From Paralithodes platypus (lineage: Eukaryota > Arthropoda > Malacostraca > Decapoda > Lithodidae), in NCBI GenBank assembly GCA_032716605.1, contig CM064530.1, positions 6,232,991 to 6,296,990 on the forward strand: 64,000 bases of DNA, written 5' to 3'. Below the pieces are notes generated by a model. That model had not been told where the DNA came from, ran no database searches, and worked only from the letters and a program-made list of their open reading frames with translations. Below, piece by piece: positions 38,960 to 49,872 of this stretch. Both the position numbers and the translations under genes were made by a program. Each line of letters begins with the position of its first letter. Within the stretch, counting starts at the first letter, position 1.

Positions 38960-40437
38960 TCAGTCTTCTTCTTCTTCTTCTATCGAACCCGCCCGCAGAC
39001 CGTATAGATCCACAGGGCTGACCTTTAAATTGGTACTGGCTCAGAAACGTTAGTAGGAGGGAAAGTTTAGAGTAGAAGGATAGTTTAAGAGACGGTTTTT
39101 TGTTTTTGTATCCCCCCCCCCTCACATCCTCCCCCCTCCCCTTCACCTCCGCTCCCCCCCCCCCCACTTACCCATTTCTCTTCCTCCACATGTTCTCCAA
39201 CATCCTATTCACCATCTCCATGTCTTGTGTTTCCATCTCCTGTGTTAACCCCAATAGCGCCCCTACCCCTCTATCTTCTCTCTGCTTAATCTCCTCCCAC
39301 CCCCTCTCCCCAACTCTATTCCTCATGTACCTCTCCATCTCGTCTCTCTCCTCATTATATCTTGTACATTCCGTTACTATGTGCTCTACATCCTCCACTA
39401 TTGGGTCTCCTCCCATTTCACATTGATTGCAGTGCGGTCCCACTCCATTCCATCTCCTTGTTCTCTCATTCGTCTCTAGCGATCCTGTTCTTGCTTTAAA
39501 TAGTAGTTTCGATCCCCATCCTCCATCATAGAATAGTTCTCTAGCTGGTTTTTCCTTCTCTCTATAATATGCCAGCGTGGCTTTATTTTCTACCCCCTCC
39601 CTCCACTTTCTTCTCCCCTCCTCCTTTATCCGTTTCTCTATCTCTCTGACACATCCCCTCCCATTTTCTAGTATGACCCACTCCTCTCTCTCATTTCGTT
39701 TTCTAAATTCCCCTCCCTGGTCCTGTTTTATATTTATCCTCCCCAATCTTTTTTGCACTCTCTGTTCCATTGACTTTGCTCGCTCGCCCATCTGTATACC
39801 TTCCCCGGCCACCTATCTTCCTCCATCCCCTCTAGCCTCACTTTGTACTTCCCTTTCGCTTTCCCAATCCTTTCCTCAAACGTACTCCACCCCATCTCCC
39901 CTCGGATTGCTTCTTGTGCTACGTATTTATTTGCCCCCAATCCTGTCCTCCCGATTTTATTCTGTACCGTTTCTAATTTCTTTGTTTCCGCCTCTGTTGT
40001 TTCTACCGCCTCTAAGCCGTACATTATTGCAGGTACTCCTAATCTTTCCACAGCCCTCGCACTATTTCGTAGCTATTCGCTCTTAGCCTTGTCGCGCTCC
40101 ATAGTCTCCCATTCCATTGTTGCATTTGTCCAACCTTTTCACTTTTCGCCTTCTCAAACCCTTTCTCCGTAATCGTTACCCCCAGATATTTATACTCCCT
40201 TGTCTTCTTCATTCTGTTTCCTTCCAATGTCCATTCCTCGTCCTCTTGAAGCTCTCCATTAATTTTCATCACCTGGCTCTTTTCTTTACTAAATCTTACT
40301 TCAAGTTCCTCCCCGAATCTCGTTGCTTCCTCTAGTAGTCTCTGCAACTCTCCTCCCGTTTCTGCCATCAGAACTACGTCGTCAGCAAACAGAAGTACCC
40401 CCAGTCTTTCCTTGTTTATCTGAATCCCCTCCCCCAC
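38960..40437 (-). mobile_element. LINE fragment with C-terminal zinc motif
   Basis: Translation gives the RT catalytic region VLLFADDVVLMAETG, a thumb with YKYLGVTITEKGF, IMYGLEAV, and a C-terminal region RTGSLETNERTR followed by CNQCEMGGD..VEHIVTEC (a C..C..H....C zinc-binding pattern). The coding line passes through at least two frameshifts (about 40040-40060 and 39735-39815). The 3' end is a GAA repeat near 38967-38982. It is 5' truncated near 40437. The clade is not assigned. Plus-strand ORFs 39100-39426, 39577-40086 and 39843-40172 are shadows. Confidence 0.8.
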
Positions 40438-40439
40438 TC

Positions 40440-40930
40440 GTTTTATCAGTTGCTGGTCGGGAAGCTATGCCTTTGCAACGGCGCCTCCCTTTTGTCGTGT
40501 TTTTTGTTTTTCTAATTTAACAGTAAAATTTATTATGTGCTATGTGCTGTTTTATTCTTTCTTCTTGCTTGTTTTCCTTCTTGATTGTTGTTCTTGTTTC
40601 TTCTTTCACCTTTATATTTTCTTTGCAGTTTCTTCGTTCGTCATACTGAAGGTCAGGTGAAGGTATCGAGGGGTAAGCCTTTACAACTACACCTGTCATC
40701 TACTTTTCGAAGAGTGTAAAGAGGGGAGAAAGGGTGTTGGAGAGAGAGGAAGCTGTTGTAGTCAAAGCATATGTACTCTAACTTTTGAATATAGACAAGC
40801 ACACCACACTTCTTAAAAAAAAAAAAAAAAAAATTAAGATGACCACCAACCACTCTGAATTTGGCTCTGTCACTTTCACTCCATTAGTACTATATAGTTC
40901 ATGTTGTGACTAGTATGGCTACTGATAAAG
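40440..40930. other. Non-coding stretch with poly(A)
   Basis: The A run at 40816-40833 may be the end of an unrecognised retroposon. No exon is supported. Confidence 0.35.
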
Positions 40931-41054
40931 TTGAGGACACAACTTCCTCTCTATTGTACTAACTGGTCTACATATCAAACCCCATGTCTGACTCACATAT
41001 ACCTTTACCCTTTCTATAAAAATGAATTATTATGTTCCCTCCACCAACCGACTT

Positions 41055-41172
41055 TACTCCTAAACTCAATTAATGAAATCAACAAATACATGTGGCAGTC
41101 CAGGGATTTGAACCTAGGATGCTCACACCGAAATTCAGTGCATTTATCCATTGCGCTACGAAGACAGTTGTA
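41055..41172 (-). mobile_element. tRNA-derived SINE (type S2)
   Basis: The minus strand has TCGTAGCGCAATGGATAAAT (A-box region), CTAGGTTCAAATCCCTGGAC (B box) and TGCCACATGTATTTGTTGAT (S2 body). Confidence 0.65.
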
Positions 41173-41539
41173 TAATCACGAATCTTGTTGCCAGAGTATA
41201 CTGTACGGTACGTATTGCTGTATATGGCCGGTAACTTCAAATACAGAGGTGGTTTACTTCATGAGCATTAATTCGTATTACTACTGTTTTTGTTTTAAAT
41301 AATATTCATAGACATACAAACAGTTCCAAGCCCAACTATCGCAACAAGGAGATCGATCTAAAACATTAATTTTTTGAGAAAAGAAAAGAAACAGCTAAAC
41401 ATTCAACAAAACTAACATTCCTTCTTCGATCCTTTCTATCGCTTCCCTTCCCCTTACCTTTTTGAGTACTGTATATAGTCTCCCTGGCCTTTATATCTTT
41501 CCTATTCTCCCCAAACTTCCTTTCTCCTTTATTTTCTAC

Positions 41540-41990
41540 TACATGTCAGAAGAGGCGACTAAAAGGGGAGGTGACATAAGTCTGGGCCACTGTTCATCCT
41601 ATTTGGTCCATTCCAGCCTCATGATAGCTATGGGACACCAGCTAGAGCGCCAATTCTCTTCTCCGGAATGGCTGCACTTGCCCTGAAGAGCTGCCTCGGG
41701 GAAATTGCAGTGGTTCCATGGTTGCATGGAACTGGAGACTTATTATATGTAACTTCAACCCCTATCTATTGTGTCTGTGCATCTCTCTCTGTAAACTATG
41801 TATGAGTGTGTATGTGTATACTGTACAGTATATGTGTGTGTATAATTATATATACAGGTATATGCAGTATATATGTATGTGTATGCGTATGTATTGGCGC
41901 CATTGGGGGAGGCAGAGATGTGGATGGTTAGATGGATATACAGTAGATGGGTAGATAGATCAATAAATAGATAGAGAGATCTACATCTCA
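41540..41990 (+). mobile_element. Retroposon related to 25315-25770
   Basis: ACATGTCAGAAGAGGCGACT, TGTTCATCCTATTTGGTCCA and the GACACCAGCTAGAGCGCC region match the copy in BANP intron 7. The end is a TGTATGTG microsatellite and ATAGATAG repeats. Confidence 0.55.
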
Positions 41991-42210
41991 TGTTCATGCT
42001 GTGTGCTTATAATGGCCGCTATGTTGTATACCATTATGTATGATCAAAAGAAAAACTTCTTTACCACATTTGTTCAATTTATATTATACATTTTATTATA
42101 TTATATTATAATTTTTATTTTACATATGTTCTGAGTGATGGGAGGGATATAGTTGTTCTGAGTGATGGGAGGGATATAGTTGTTCAAGCATTCAATAGCC
42201 TTGGCTTCAC

Positions 42211-42428
42211 TTAACCCCTTCTGTACTGGCGACATCCTTTAAGTTTATTTTAGCTATATTTAGACAATTTTGTGCAGTTTTAGAAGGATCTGTAGGCTAG
42301 TAGTAATAAGGGTTGAGGGAGATGGTTTGAAGGCTGTTAACTGCTGGAGGCCCTTTTTAAACTGAATATAATCGTCTAATAGTAGCCAGAATAAAATTAA
42401 AGAATGGCACCGGTACAGAAGGGGTTAA
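42211..42428. mobile_element. MITE family A, reference copy
   Basis: TTAACCCCTTCTGTACTGGC at the left and GGCACCGGTACAGAAGGGGTTAA-type sequence at the right are inverted repeats; the outermost 16 bp TTAACCCCTTCTGTAC pair perfectly. Internal arms TTTAGACAATTTTGTGCAG and CTGAATATAATCGTCTAATA also pair. 218 bp, no ORF. Confidence 0.85.
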
Positions 42429-42952
42429 CTCAGAGTAAAGGTAGGAAGGGACTTTGGCTTTAGACTGTACTTCAAGAAACAGCCTTTGCCAGCTCTATAT
42501 TATTTGTGAAATTTGTTGCATTTCGTAAATTAAATATCAAAGCTAGCATAAGTTATAATGTAGTAAGAGCTATAGCAACAAGTCTCACATCATAACTAAT
42601 GACTGCGTTTAAGCGTCGGCCCTTGGACCACATACTCAAAACATTTACAACCTTGCATCTCCCTATGACTGTAGTGTCTACTCTTGAGAGCTGATATGAT
42701 GTTGTACATGCCAGTAGCCTAATACTCAAAGCACATTAGAAATAATATATAACTGCCTTACTTATTCTAATTATGGGAAGTATCAAGTATGTCGTAACTT
42801 TATAACAAACTTTGAGTATCTGTGCCCTTCATTGACTTGAGATAAGGACGAGGTTATACTGCGATCCATGACATCATACATATTTTGAGTATCTGAGCCC
42901 TGGAAGGCAGACAAAACAAAACACTATGTGCGATGACATCTATAAACACTAG

Positions 42953-43031
42953 ACGGTCTATTTATCTCGTAGAAGATTGTTGCATATTAGTGAGTATAAT
43001 GTAACAATCTTCTACGAGATAAATAGACCGT
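42953..43031. repeat. Perfect 29-bp stem-loop
   Basis: The left arm 42953-42981 (starting ACGGTCTATTTATCTCGTAG) and the right arm 43003-43031 are perfect reverse complements around a 21-nt loop. No flanking repeat family or target duplication is evident. A small-RNA precursor or a minimal foldback element are both possible. Confidence 0.8.
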
Positions 43032-43398
43032 AAAAAATAAAACAAACCAAAACAGGGATGACACAATATAAAGGCAAAAGATCTTATCAAAATCGCTATG
43101 TGGCAAATTTTGAAATCAAGACGTCAAAGAAACACAGATTAACTTGAACATATTTTATTTGACACAAAATATTCTGCATACAAGAACAGTGAAGTTCCTG
43201 TAGACCAGAAATCAGTAGTCTGGTTTACAGGAGCTCGGTGTAAGAGTTAACTATTAACATATATATCAACAATGTATATCACAGACAGATATCCTAAAGA
43301 TATAAATGATTCAAATTGATGCTTCTTCACATTACATTCCACTCTCTTGATTATGAAAGCACAATGTATTTTAGCCTTAATACCATACACATTCAATA

Positions 43399-43435
<37 letters not shown>

Positions 43436-43972
43436 GTCTTTTAAAATAACTGATTGTCATATCAAATAATTTGTTTTCATTGCATTTTTTGGTATGGGAT
43501 ATGGATTTCAACAGCCTAAAGATTGTGGCTTATCTACACTACCACCCCTGATACTTCCATCTAATTAGGGATTCTCTAATACTGTATATCTTCATTATTA
43601 CTCTTGCATCAATGTTCTCTTGTAAGGATAAAACTTTAACGGGTTGAACAGGAATATACTTCATAATTTCATCAACAACACTGAGGAGACTTGAAGATAT
43701 TATGGCCTCCAGGGTAAGCTAATGAGTTAATAAATATTGTACTGCAATTATTTATAGTATTTACATAACTTCAAAACATTCACAGGATGTTTGATAATAT
43801 AGTATGTTAAATATGGCAAGCTAATAATGCCTTGTTATAATGTATGTATAACTACTGTATATACATTTCTCATACAAGAGAAAACTACTATATGCACATT
43901 ATGCAGTTCACAATAGTAGTAGTAGCAATAATAATAGTAGTAGTAGTGAAGTAGAAGTACTACTACTACTAC

Positions 43973-44027
<55 letters not shown>

Positions 44028-44100
44028 CCTCGTATGAAAATGTTAACTTGGAAGTGTTTGAATATGGATGCTCACGATGTGCCACATATTGTCCGAATCT
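43032..44100. other. AT-rich intergenic stretch with microsatellites
   Basis: A TA run lies at about 43401-43431 and an AGT/ACT run at about 43917-44025 with an internal ACT to AGT inversion. No gene is visible. Confidence 0.45.
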
Positions 44101-44129
44101 TGAGATTAATGGATAGAAACGGGGCATCA

Positions 44130-45533
44130 TCTATCTATCTATCTATCTATTGACTGACGCCGTGATCCCCAAAGGGGTGGCCACGAACGAAACGCATCCA
44201 TGCACCTCTGTCCCCAGTCAGTCGACACCCCTCCTCCCAACCAGCACAGCCTTCATCCATAAACTTCTTCACTCCATCCTTCCACCTCTCTTTCAGTTTA
44301 CATCTCCCTCTCTGTCCTTCCACCTCGCTCTCGTACACCCTCTTAGTCATTCTCTCGCTTCCCATACGTTCCATATGGCCGAACCATCTCAAGGTGTTCC
44401 TTTTCACACTTTCCAGCACATCCATCTCCACACCACACCACCTTCTTATTTCCTCATTTGTCAGTCTATCCGTCCATGTAACTCCGCACGCACTTCTCAA
44501 GTAACTCATTTCCACCCCTCTCACTCTTGGTGAGAGTTTCTCCACCAACGTGCATGCTTTGCTTCCGTAAGTCAGTGTCGGGATTACCACACTGTCATGC
44601 AAGGACTTCTTTACTTCCATACTGACCACCCTATCTTGTTACTGCTTTCAGCGTTCCTACAACCCTCTTCCCCTGTTGCACCCTCTCCCACACTTCTTCA
44701 TCCATAGGCCTACTCCCATCTTTACTCAGCACACTGCGCAGATACTTAAATGAGCTGACAATCTCCATAGCCTGACCGTTCAACTTCACCTCACATTATG
44801 TGGCTTCACCCCTTTTGAAGACCATAACCTTGCTCTTCCCCGCATTTACTTTTTTTTTTTTTTTTTTTTTTAATATTAGTTTAACCAGACCACTGAGCTC
44901 CATAAAAGAACTCTCATAGGGCTGGCCCGAAGGATACGATCAAGATATATAACTAAACGAGTCAAGATAGAGAGGGAAGGGCAGTAGGGGAACAAATCAA
45001 GGAAGGTGAAGACACACAGACATTTCTCGCCATTTCATCAGTTCAGCCGGACCACATGAGCTCCACATCAGAGCTCTTATAGGGCAAGGCCGAAGGATGA
45101 GGCAAGAACTGCTACACCAAAACACCAACCAAGAAGTGATCAGGGCGAAGAATGAAAGATCAGGTCGAAGGTAGAAAAAATCACATCGAGAAGCAAAAAA
45201 TGCATTACCGAAGGGAATCAAGTCAGTTCGGCCACATCAGCAACCGAAGAGACAAACGGGTCAGGAGTCAACCACCTAGCCAGGCCAGGGAGACATGAGA
45301 TATAGGCTGCCCGAGGACAGCCGGATGGGACAGAATAAGAATAGAAGGGGGAAAACATAGAATGAGGAAAGAAAAACTACTCAAAATTAGTCAAGCTGAG
45401 GACGAAAGCTCGAGGGAAGATAGGAAGGGAAATGACCACAACCATCCCTCATCAAGCCCCAGTCGCCGGCCCCGAAGCCCCCCAACCGCGTAAAGGAGAG
45501 TAGTAACAGGGGGGCATTTACCTTCAGATTCCG
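44130..45533 (-). mobile_element. 5'-truncated RTE LINE split by another insertion
   Basis: The 160-codon frame 44147-44629 (-) encodes the same C-terminal domain as the RTE at 34980-35470 (SMEVKKSLHDSVVIPTLTYG, LRWFGHMERM). The CTATCTAT tail is at 44130-44152. LINE sequence continues to GCATTTAC (44842-44849), is interrupted by 44850-45513, and resumes as ACCTTCAGATTCCG before ending in a T run at 45534-45549. Confidence 0.8.
44850..45513 (-). mobile_element. Nested poly(A) retroposon with 8-bp TSD
   Basis: It lies inside the RTE and is flanked by GCATTTAC on both sides (44842-44849; 45514-45521). The plus strand begins with a T run (44850-44871), meaning a poly(A) tail on the minus strand. 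Internal blocks AACCAGACCACTGAGCTCCA and GCCGGACCACATGAGCTCCA form an imperfect direct repeat about 170 bp apart. No ORF supports protein coding; the 74-codon frame at 44997-45221 is not convincing. Confidence 0.75.
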
Positions 45534-45549
45534 TTTTTTTTTTTTTTTG

Positions 45550-45640
45550 CATATACCCTTCATAATCTAAATATAATCATCTAATGATAGCCTGAACCAA
45601 CTGTCATAATGTGTCATGATTCTCAAGGGGTTACAATCAT
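45550..45640. mobile_element. MITE family A remnant
   Basis: A right half (CATATACCCTTCATAATCTA, AATCATCTAATGATAGCC, CTCAAGGGGTTA) follows the T run. Confidence 0.45.
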
Positions 45641-45912
45641 TTGCCAAAGGATGAAATTAACCGTTACCTGGCTAAACATAACAATAGATTACAGGCGCAA
45701 TTTGGCTCGATAAAAATGCCAATAAGTTACAAAATTTAGGTTCAATCACAACCAACAAAAATATTATAATTGACCAACACACAAGTGAAGACTCAAGATT
45801 ATTCCTAAAGTAAGACATATAGAACTTATAATTATATCTGACATACTAAAACACAATCTTACATATGAATCTTACAAATTATACATAAAAACATATATGC
45901 ATGAGATAAAGA

Positions 45913-46130
45913 TTAACCTCTTCTGTACCGGCGATGTATTACATGTTCTTCTAGCTATATTTAGATGATTTTGTGCACTTTAAGAAGGATCTGTGGTAGT
46001 AATTAGGGTCAAGTGAGATAGTTCCAAGCTTGGTTAATGGCTGGAGGCCCATTTTAAACTGAATAAAATTGTCTAATAGTAGCCAGAAGAAAGTTAAAAG
46101 GACGGCACCGGTACTGAATTAATGGGTTAA
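45913..46130. mobile_element. MITE family A copy
   Basis: Left TTAACCTCTTCTGTACCGGC and right GCACCGGTACTGAATTAATG..GGTTAA termini, with TCTAATAGTAGCCAGAAGAA internally. 218 bp. Confidence 0.8.
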
Positions 46131-46213
46131 GAATATCCCATGGTTCACTTCAAGATATATACTGATACAGCATATATATATGACGATAGAGAAAGTCATA
46201 GTCACAAGAAATA

Positions 46214-46218
46214 TGAGG

Positions 46219-46283
<65 letters not shown>
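46214..46283. repeat. (AAT)n microsatellite
   Basis: A pure run of about 23 AAT units. The poly-Asn, poly-Ile and poly-Tyr ORFs over it are artefacts. Confidence 0.95.
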
Positions 46284-46284
<1 letters not shown>

Positions 46285-46550
46285 TACACTTTCTTCATCA
46301 AGTATATGTAAGTTTCTCCATTCAAGTATTATAATGTAAAACTTGCAAAATAAACAAAACAAAACTGGGACGACACAAGATAAACGTAAAGGAACTAATA
46401 AAAATCGCTATGTGGAAATACAGCAATGGGAATCATCAACACATAATATATAATAGTAGCTCCATAAAATCGCAACAATAAGTAAATATAAAATGGTTGT
46501 ACAAACTTAAAAGTAACACTAATGTAATACTGACACTGAACATTGTCTCC

Positions 46551-46794
46551 TTAACCCTTTTGGTATGATGCTGAGATGTATAGTTTATTCTGGCTACCAC
46601 TTGGGGATTTTACTCAGTTTATGAAGGACCTGTGGGAGTCAAAAAGATAATTGATTTAATTTCAACCTTCGATGATCATTTGTAAAATAGATCATCGATT
46701 TAATTTCAACCTTTGATGATCATTCGTAAACTGAGTAAATCCAATCAACTTTAGTCCCAAGAAAAAGAAAGATGTATCGTAGAGAAAGGGTTAA
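46551..46794. mobile_element. Family A-like MITE with internal duplication
   Basis: Ends TTAACCCTTTTGG and AGAAAGGGTTAA. The segment TTTAATTTCAACCTTCGATG / TTTAATTTCAACCTTTGATG is duplicated inside (about 46652-46735). Confidence 0.6.
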
Positions 46795-46919
46795 GTAACG
46801 ACACACACCATGGCACTGTTTGGGGGGGGGGGGGGGGGGTGAAGTCTGCTATCGTTGCCTTCACGAGCCGTGTCTTCGTTGCTAATTTCACCTTTGGTTA
46901 CCGACTTCTCTTCACTCGA

Positions 46920-47135
46920 CCCTCTGAGGATCGATGACGGGACTCTGTTTTCTGGCTATTATTACACGATTTTAGTCAGATTTGAAAGGGTATGTGGAAG
47001 TCAGAGGGTTGATTGAGATAGTCTTTACCCATTTAATTCCCACATATCCTTCCTAAGCTATATCAAATCGTCAAAAGATAGGCAAAATATCATAAATAAA
47101 AATGGTGTTAGTTTTATCCCACACAAGAAGTTTAA
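46920..47135. mobile_element. MITE family A remnant
   Basis: TGGCTATTATTACACGATTT and CCTTCCTAAGCTATATCAAA mark a worn copy. It shares TTAA 47132-47135 with the next one. Confidence 0.5.
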
Positions 47136-47345
47136 CCCATTTTTACCGGTGACGTCATTTTAACTTTATTCTGGCTATTATTAGACGATTGTAGTCAGTT
47201 TAGAAAGGACCTCCAGCAATTAACAGACTTCAAACTATCTCACTTAACCCTTTTCATTACGATAGGTCCTTCTTGATCTGTACAAAGTCGTCTAAATATG
47301 GCTAGAATAACATTTAAAAAACGTCGCCCGTACAGAAGGGGTTAA
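47132..47345. mobile_element. MITE family A copy
   Basis: TTAACCCATTTTTACCGGTG at the left and CGCCCGTACAGAAGGGGTTAA-type end at the right, 214 bp. Confidence 0.8.
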
Positions 47346-47828
47346 AATTATGAGAAAAGTATTTATGTCTTGACTGAGTGCTTTGACCCTTTTCAATTTA
47401 CCTAATGGCCTGGAAAAAGATCAAGGCTCTTGACTAAAACGTCGACAATACACTCCACCCAATGCTTTTAACCTTTCACATGTGGAATATAACCAGTCCT
47501 GAGGGTGTGACTAAAGGGCATAACATAGCATAATTTCAGAGAACCCACAATACCTCTAATGACTATTGAGGTTTAACTTCTTGAGTACAATGACAAAAAG
47601 TTTGGACAACTTTTTCTAGGGAAGGAATTATGTATAATAGTAAAATAATTAAAGGAGATATCTTACTAACAGTCTGACATGGTAATTAAAGGTTAAAGAA
47701 GATGGTTTACTAACAATTTGACATGGAGTAAACCTTCATAAGATATGAATAGAATTGGCTGATTTAAGCGAGAACGTATGCTCAGATAAAAAGAATTAAT
47801 AAGTGCTTCTAATATTTCATTAAAGTGC
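47346..47828 (-). other. Probable 3' UTR/flank of the membrane-protein gene
   Basis: Unique-looking AT-rich DNA directly downstream of the stop at 47829. It contains two similar TTAAAGG..GACATGG blocks. No convincing polyadenylation site could be fixed. Confidence 0.35.
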
Positions 47829-48815
47829 TTAAATGGCAGGTCGCCTGGGCATGACACCAACTTTGCCCTCAAGGAAGGCGACTTTAGCGGTGACGGAGGT
47901 GGCAGTGTCAGGAGTGAGGTTCATGACGGCGGTGTCGGGAGTCAAGCATGAGGCGGAATCACGGCTTCGAATTAGTGCCATTTTCAATGGTGGGAGTGCC
48001 TTGCCCTTTTTCCCCACACCAGGCTTGGGCAGCGTGGGAGGTGATGGTTTGGCTGCGGGGTGAGGTGAAAATGGAGCAGGCTTGGCTGTGGGTGGAGGTG
48101 GAGTGGGAGTAGTGGTAGGAGTAGGCATGAGTGGAGTAGAGTCGTTATCCTCTATTATTAAAGGTTTCGAGGGTTTGACGGCCACAGGGGGAGGGGATGG
48201 CTTAGTCACCTGTGGAGGAGCTTTGGGGAGAATAGGTTTGGAGTTCTGTGGAGGCATTGGGGCAGCTTTTAGGGTTGGGTTGGCCTGAAGGATTGTGACG
48301 ACTGGGCCAGATATAGCAGGGGGTGAGGCAGGCGTAGTGGGTGGTGGGGGCGCAGGCCGTGCAATGACCGAGGGCGAGGTGGGACCACTAGTGCTCTGTC
48401 TTCGGACAGGAGACGGTGGCGGGGGGATCCTGGGGAGCTGACTGGGGACCGGAGGAGGATCCTTCACATCTTGAAGGTTACAGTACAAAGCCTCACTCTC
48501 AGTGGACAGTGGGCTGGAGATATCAAGTTGAGGCAGTGACAGAACTGGGAGGGGCTTCGACTTGCCATTATTCGGCAGGGGCATAGGAGGCCGCACCACC
48601 GTCACCTCTGAGTCTCCATTAAAGCCAGAGTTGAGGGAGGCTCGGGGAGGTGTTGGCGGGGCAACCTCCCCCTTGCCCTTGGCCCGGACACCTGCCACGA
48701 AGCGCTGGAGGTCGGTGGTGTTGACGTAGGTGGCTTGGGTGTGGTCTAGGTGGGTCAGGTGGGCTACGTCTGCCACTCGCAGCTGGAACTTCGATGCCTC
48801 ACCCGTCGCACGAGC
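47829..48815 (-). CDS. Membrane-protein terminal exon: Pro-rich tail
   Basis: Acceptor TGTCCCCAG|GCT; stop TAA at 47829-47831; 328 residues. The first 60 residues (ARATGEASKFQLRVADVAHL, LDHTQATYVNTTDLQRFV) look folded. The remainder is low-complexity Pro/Ser/Lys with many PPPP runs, ending LEGKVGVMPRRPAI. GC content is much higher than in the surrounding DNA, as expected for a coding exon. Two small plus-strand ORFs are shadows. Confidence 0.8.
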   Translation of the reverse strand, partial: ARATGEASKFQLRVADVAHLTHLDHTQATYVNTTDLQRFVAGVRAKGKGEVAPPTPPRASLNSGFNGDSEVTVVRPPMPLPNNGKSKPLPVLSLPQLDISSPLSTESEALYCNLQDVKDPPPVPSQLPRIPPPPSPVRRQSTSGPTSPSVIARPAPPPPTTPASPPAISGPVVTILQANPTLKAAPMPPQNSKPILPKAPPQVTKPSPPPVAVKPSKPLIIEDNDSTPLMPTPTTTPTPPPPTAKPAPFSPHPAAKPSPPTLPKPGVGKKGKALPPLKMALIRSRDSASCLTPDTAVMNLTPDTATSVTAKVAFLEGKVGVMPRRPAI

Positions 48816-49797
48816 CTGGGGACAAGTATTTGTGTTAATTATGGTCGGCACTACGAAATATTAAGCTAAATAAACATACCTATTAACCCTTTGACTTAAA
48901 AAAATATATAGAATAATATAATCTCCCAGTAGTAAGTATATAAAAACTCCAATGTGCCCCGTGGCCCAAATAATAAAAAATGGGCTTAAAAACAGCCTTG
49001 AGCCATAACAACATATAACATGCTAAATTACTTTTGAGCCTGACTGTACTTATGGTTGTGACATGGCTTATTGAGGCAACTGTACCTTAACCCCTTCTGT
49101 ACCGGCAACGTTTTTTGAAGTTTATTCTACCAATATTTAGACGATTTTGTTCAGTTTAAGAAGGATCTGTGGTAGTAAAAATGATTAAACAAAATATTTC
49201 AAAGCCTGTTAGTTGCTGGAGGCCCTTTGTAAACTGAATGAAATGGTCTAATAGTAGCCAGAATAAATTAAAAAAAGACGTCGCCGGTACTGAAGGGGTA
49301 AAAAAGACCTCCAATGTACAGAAGGGGTTAACTCAATATGGATGGCCTACCTCTAAAATGAGCCCCTTCCTGTTCATAAAGGATGGGTGCCACAGCTCGC
49401 GCATGCTCACATTTACACTCATCTCGTATTCAATCAGCTGGCAACCTGTGTGTCTGTCCATTGATTTATATATCTTTCTGTTATCTGTTATCGGCGTCTC
49501 TTGGTCTTAGTCATTCTTTGTCTGTCTGTCTGTGTGCCTGTCTGGCTATCTATATATATATATATCTATCTATCTGTCTGTCTGCCTGTCTGTCTATCTA
49601 TCTATCTATGTATCTATCTACCTGTCTGTCTGTCTGTATATATACTTTGGTCTCACTCTCACACACTCATTGTCACTCTCTCTGTCGCAGTGCCCCCAAC
49701 ATTAAAGTCTCCTATATCCTTGGCATAAAAAACGGCCTTCTTCCCTTTACTTCCCTAAGTCCCTATCTCTTATTACCTGCCTGCTTTACACTCAAGG

Positions 49798-49872
<75 letters not shown>

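Noticed and set aside
39100..40335. Plus-strand ORFs of 108, 169 and 109 codons
   Set aside because: Shadows of the minus-strand LINE coding region, with no domain of their own.
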